Translations under genes and position numbers: made by a program
Notes under the pieces: model-generated
Database searches by the model: none
What the model was told of the DNA's origin: nothing
The model's input: only the letters and a program-made list of their open reading frames with translations
In this document: piece after piece, positions 58,386 through 61,264 of the stretch
Layout: the number at the start of each line of letters is the position of its first letter
Position numbering within the stretch: the first letter of the stretch is position 1
Assembly: GCA_946410085.1 (NCBI GenBank)
Contig: CAMJZA010000013.1
Span: forward strand, 1-61,264
Length of the DNA stretch: 61,264 bases
DNA from: an uncultured Treponema sp.
Lineage (GTDB): Bacteria > Spirochaetota > Spirochaetia > Treponematales > Treponemataceae
Reading direction: 5' to 3'

Positions 58386-60200
58386 ATGACAGAAACAAAC
58401 GAAAACAAAATAAATTTTTCTGAAATTGATTTTTCTGTTTTTCAGGAAAAAATAGCACCTTTATCTAAAGAAAACTTATCATTGTTGATACTTGATGAAG
58501 AATTACGAAAATTTGATATTTCAAATTTGTCAGAAACTGAAATGTCAATTATTGAATTATTCAGAAAAATATCTTCGATTATGTTGACAGATGATATATC
58601 CAATCCATTTGCTCCTCGTTTGCAACTAGCAAAAGGTGCTAGAACTTGTATGCCGGAAGATATTACAGAAACTGAAATGGATTTTTTTATAAGTATACTT
58701 GATAAAATTGCTAATAAAATGCTAAAAGCTCGTATGGCAGATATATTGTGGTTCAGAAAATATAAGAAAAAAATAGAGTACCCCAAAATAGTTATTAATA
58801 TTTATCTTTCAATAGATTTTGATGACCCAAAATTTTTTGAAAATCTATTAATTTGGAGACGCGGCCTTTATCTTGCCACTCAAATAAATGATTCGACTTC
58901 GCTTTCTGCATTTTCAAAAAAAAGTGTAGATTATTTATTTAATACGAATTTTAACAATGATGCTTGTTTTTTGAGGTTTACCGAAATGTTGCGAAGCTTC
59001 AAGCTGTGTTCGGATAATTCCACAGCTATGATTGCACATCTTATTCAGTGGGGTGAAGGACTTCAAAAAAACAACAATTTTCTCCTAGCTGAACAATATT
59101 ACAATGAGGCAAGTTTATGGTTATTGCAAACACAGAAAGATTCTAATAAGTATACAGAATTGCAAATTAAAAGGGTTTCTGCATATATTGATGCTGCAGA
59201 AAAAGCTGAAAACGGTTTATCATCAGCTTCAAATTATGAAAGTGCATTAAAAATACTTCGTTCTTTGGAGAGAAAACAAAGGGAACAATTTTTTCCTCTA
59301 GAACAAGAAAATGAGCTAATCAAAAATATAAGAAAAAGTGGAAAATTTGCACTTTCTGAAATGAGAGAGACTTCAGCATCTTTTGATATTAGTAATGAAA
59401 TAAAATACATAGCTGAAAATATAAAAGGCAAAGATAAAAATTCTGCTTTATTTAATTTTGTTGCATTGCCAGGTCATATATCATTCTCTAAATTAGAAGC
59501 TGATTCCATAAACTTTATAAAAGCAAGTCCACTACTATCTTTTTTCGGACACACAACCTTTGGTAGTGATGGGAGAATTATTTCAAAAACCTCAGGAATA
59601 GATAGCTTTGAAAGTTTGGATTCTAAAAATTCTGCTGTTTGGAATAATATGATATGGCAATATATGCTTCATATAAGTTGTATTGTTCAAAGTGCAATTT
59701 TACCTGCATTACAAATAATTCGCTGTGAACATAATATTCAATTCACTGACATGATTCAGATTGTTCAAAAATCAAATATAATTCCGATTGATAGAATTGC
59801 CATATTTGCAAAGGGGCTTTATGCAGGTTTTTCTTATGATTTTATGACCTCTTTACATTTGTTGAGTCCGCAAGTAGAAAATATGGTTCGAATACAATTA
59901 CAAGAGGCTGGTGTTAGGACTACTATCATTGAAAATGGTACGGATGTTGAGCAAGAAATTGGATTTTCAAAATTAGTAGAAAAAGAAAAATTTGAAGATA
60001 TTTTTGGCAAAGATTTATCTTTTGAATTAAAAGCATTGTTTTGTGATGGAGCTGGACCAAACTTGCGTAATAATGTTGCTCATGGTCTTTTATCATCAAG
60101 TGAAATGAATAGCGTATATAGTGTTTATTGTTGGTGGCTCTGTTTTAAATTGGTATTCATAAATTTTTACAACGCAGAAAGAGAAGACGTGAAAAAATAA
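58386..60200 (+). CDS. DUF4209-like protein with RNxxxHG motif (possible HEPN RNase)
   Basis: A 604-residue, strongly AT-rich gene product. The first 500 residues are mostly helical with no known domain. Near the C-terminus is LRNNVAHGLLSS (RNNVAHG, about 561-567), which is the RNxxxHG signature of DUF4209. The spacing R-x4-H is also the catalytic motif of HEPN ribonucleases, common effectors of phage defence. It begins three bases after the methylase stop. A likely role is an effector that stops growth or degrades RNA when the restriction part fails. That is inference; the motif itself is seen. Confidence 0.6.
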   Translation: MTETNENKINFSEIDFSVFQEKIAPLSKENLSLLILDEELRKFDISNLSETEMSIIELFRKISSIMLTDDISNPFAPRLQLAKGARTCMPEDITETEMDFFISILDKIANKMLKARMADILWFRKYKKKIEYPKIVINIYLSIDFDDPKFFENLLIWRRGLYLATQINDSTSLSAFSKKSVDYLFNTNFNNDACFLRFTEMLRSFKLCSDNSTAMIAHLIQWGEGLQKNNNFLLAEQYYNEASLWLLQTQKDSNKYTELQIKRVSAYIDAAEKAENGLSSASNYESALKILRSLERKQREQFFPLEQENELIKNIRKSGKFALSEMRETSASFDISNEIKYIAENIKGKDKNSALFNFVALPGHISFSKLEADSINFIKASPLLSFFGHTTFGSDGRIISKTSGIDSFESLDSKNSAVWNNMIWQYMLHISCIVQSAILPALQIIRCEHNIQFTDMIQIVQKSNIIPIDRIAIFAKGLYAGFSYDFMTSLHLLSPQVENMVRIQLQEAGVRTTIIENGTDVEQEIGFSKLVEKEKFEDIFGKDLSFELKALFCDGAGPNLRNNVAHGLLSSSEMNSVYSVYCWWLCFKLVFINFYNAEREDVKK

Positions 60201-60223
60201 AAAAGGAGGAGGAGTAAAGAGTA

Positions 60224-61021
60224 ATGTCGTCAATAATTATATGGACAAATCATGAGAATCCTTCTGGTGATTTATGGGGTGTAGCTGATTCTCGGTATAT
60301 TCATCCTGATAAGAGTATAATAACAGATAATGGTCCTAAGATATTTGAATTACCAATTATTTGTCAAAATCCATCTTCCCGAGGCTTCTTTGAAAATACA
60401 TATTATTTTAATAAAATAGGTTTTGCATTTGCCGGATCTGTAACAGCTGCTTTATGTATTTATACAAATGCCTCTCATATGTTATCAAATTTAGCTTCAG
60501 TTGATAAAAACGTGCCTTCTATTGAAGAAATAAATGAATTCTTAGTAAGTATAGCAAAATCATATACTTTGCCTATTAGCAATCCTTTTCCAATGGAATT
60601 CTCTGTGTTCGGTTGGTGTCCTATAAAAAAAGAAAATAGTGTTTTTTATACAAGTATTGATAGTAAAAATCTTGTTACAACTGATGATAAATCTGAAGAA
60701 TGTAAAGAACAGCCTTTAATCATGGGGTGTCATAAACAAGAGATTCTTCAAAAAATAAATGATGCTATTTCTATGGAAAATTGTAAAACAAGAATTCCTC
60801 TTATGGTATTGCGAAAAGTTGTATCGGAACATGAGTTTCCCGAAATAGGTGGGGCTATACAACTCGGTATCAATATTAATACAAGTTTCAACTTATTTTC
60901 AGTACTAAATCCTTTTACTAATGAAAATGGAAAATCTTCATTACAGTTTAGAAATTTTGATTTGTTCCATGATATTCGTAATGTTGGAAACTGTTTTATA
61001 AATATAAATGGTATGTGTTAA
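60224..61021 (+). CDS. Protein resembling proteasome/HslV-type Ntn hydrolases
   Basis: A 265-residue, AT-rich gene. The start, SSIIIWTNHENPSGDLWGVADSRYI followed by DNGPKIFEL, then YYFNKIGFAFAGSVTAALCIY, has the order seen in HslV and proteasome beta subunits: nucleophile-like first residues, a G-x-x-D-S/G-R turn, K-I, then G-F-A-G(S/G). HslV itself reads VIAGDG...KVRRL...VIAGFAGGTAD. Length fits a single Ntn domain plus tail. A protease or amidase role is possible, but catalytic residues must be checked. GGAGGAG lies nine bases before the ATG; it starts 23 bases after the DUF4209 gene. If the likeness is chance, this is an unknown protein. Confidence 0.4.
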   Translation: MSSIIIWTNHENPSGDLWGVADSRYIHPDKSIITDNGPKIFELPIICQNPSSRGFFENTYYFNKIGFAFAGSVTAALCIYTNASHMLSNLASVDKNVPSIEEINEFLVSIAKSYTLPISNPFPMEFSVFGWCPIKKENSVFYTSIDSKNLVTTDDKSEECKEQPLIMGCHKQEILQKINDAISMENCKTRIPLMVLRKVVSEHEFPEIGGAIQLGININTSFNLFSVLNPFTNENGKSSLQFRNFDLFHDIRNVGNCFININGMC

Positions 61022-61039
61022 ACATAAGGAGTCTTCAAT

Positions 61040-61264
61040 ATGTCCGAATCCCAGTTAATCGAATACAAAGAATCTTGGCGTGATGAATATCTCAAATGGA
61101 TTTGCGCGAGTTTTGCTTGCCGAAACTCGTTAAGCAAGACGCGAAGCGGATTGCGACGATTTGCGGTTTTGAAAATGCTCAGGGAGGTGTGCTTTATATT
61201 GGTAAGCGAGATGACGGTTCTGTTTGTGGCGTTACTGATTCAAAGAAACTCATGGAAGATATTC
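61040..61264 (+). pseudogene. AlbA_2-type gene disrupted by a 59-nt insertion (partial)
   Basis: It starts MSESQLIEYKESWRDEYLKWIC, then a 59-base insertion changes the frame, and after it the correct frame resumes as GFENAQGGVLYIGKRDDGSVCGVTDSKKLMEDI. Together these are a canonical AlbA_2 N-terminus (E-Y-K-E-S-W ... F-x-N-x-x-GG-x-x-x-I-G). 59 is not a multiple of three, so the intact product cannot be made without frameshifting. The gene runs past the window end. It is the last visible gene of the island operon, with AGGAG before the ATG. Confidence 0.85.
61106..61164. mobile_element. 59-nt insertion with 7-bp direct repeats
   Basis: The insert contains nested inverted repeats (CGAGTTT / AAACTCG and TTGCTT / AAGCAA). 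GATTTGC occurs at 61099-61105 and again at 61158-61164, so it looks like a target duplication. It is too small to encode anything, as in MITE-like or REP-like elements. Confidence 0.75.

Overview
The window is chromosomal DNA of a diderm bacterium, most likely a GC-rich, Treponema-like spirochaete. That is an inference from gene style and overall feel: no rRNA or marker gene here proves it. Outer-membrane features (LolA-like carrier, beta-barrel protein, several lipoproteins) establish the diderm envelope. I found no rRNA, tRNA or CRISPR array.

Region 1 (1-9.7 kb) is origin territory: an ArsR redox/metal operon, a cluster of about eight DnaA-box-like sites beside an AT-rich tract (1.70-1.95 kb), dnaA on the minus strand, rdgB, a D12-class adenine methylase, and a 0.9 kb intergenic region with two canonical parS sites, a consensus DnaA box and a 26-bp perfect palindrome. 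dnaN is about 15 kb away at 19.66 kb, so the usual dnaA-dnaN pair is split.

Region 2 (9.7-30.9 kb) is mostly housekeeping and signalling: an ArgA-type acetyltransferase, an outer-membrane barrel, metK, dnaN, two large hybrid histidine kinases, two response regulators, an orphan oligopeptide-binding lipoprotein and a small nuclease-like gene.

Region 3 (30.9-34.1 kb) is a toxin-antitoxin patch: a truncated VapC with its antitoxin, an intact RelB/YoeB pair and an intact HipBA pair. It holds 22-23 bp tandem arrays, stem-loops and duplication scars.

Region 4 (34.15-47.2 kb) is a tightly overlapping 13-gene minus-strand operon that matches aryl polyene (APE) pigment clusters: two ACPs, a fused ApeG-ApeH ligase, two dehydratases, two ketosynthases, thioesterase, glycosyltransferase, acyltransferase, LolA-like protein, MMPL exporter and a DUF3261 lipoprotein. 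No ketoreductase or methyltransferase is encoded in it.

Region 5 (47.2-61.3 kb) starts with a PIN toxin-antitoxin remnant and repeats. It then becomes a visibly AT-richer probable defence island, with an apparent single operon of AlbA_2 regulator, PLD-SF2 helicase, RhuM, Eco57I-type restriction-methylase, DUF4209 protein, a protein resembling proteasome/HslV-type Ntn hydrolases, and a second AlbA_2 gene broken by a 59-nt insertion. I do not recognise this combination as a described system.

Two patterns run across the window. Many promoters place the -10 hexamer only 6-10 nt before the ATG, which predicts leaderless mRNAs, including for dnaA. Non-coding DNA repeatedly carries tandem repeats with a 22-23 bp period but different unit sequences.
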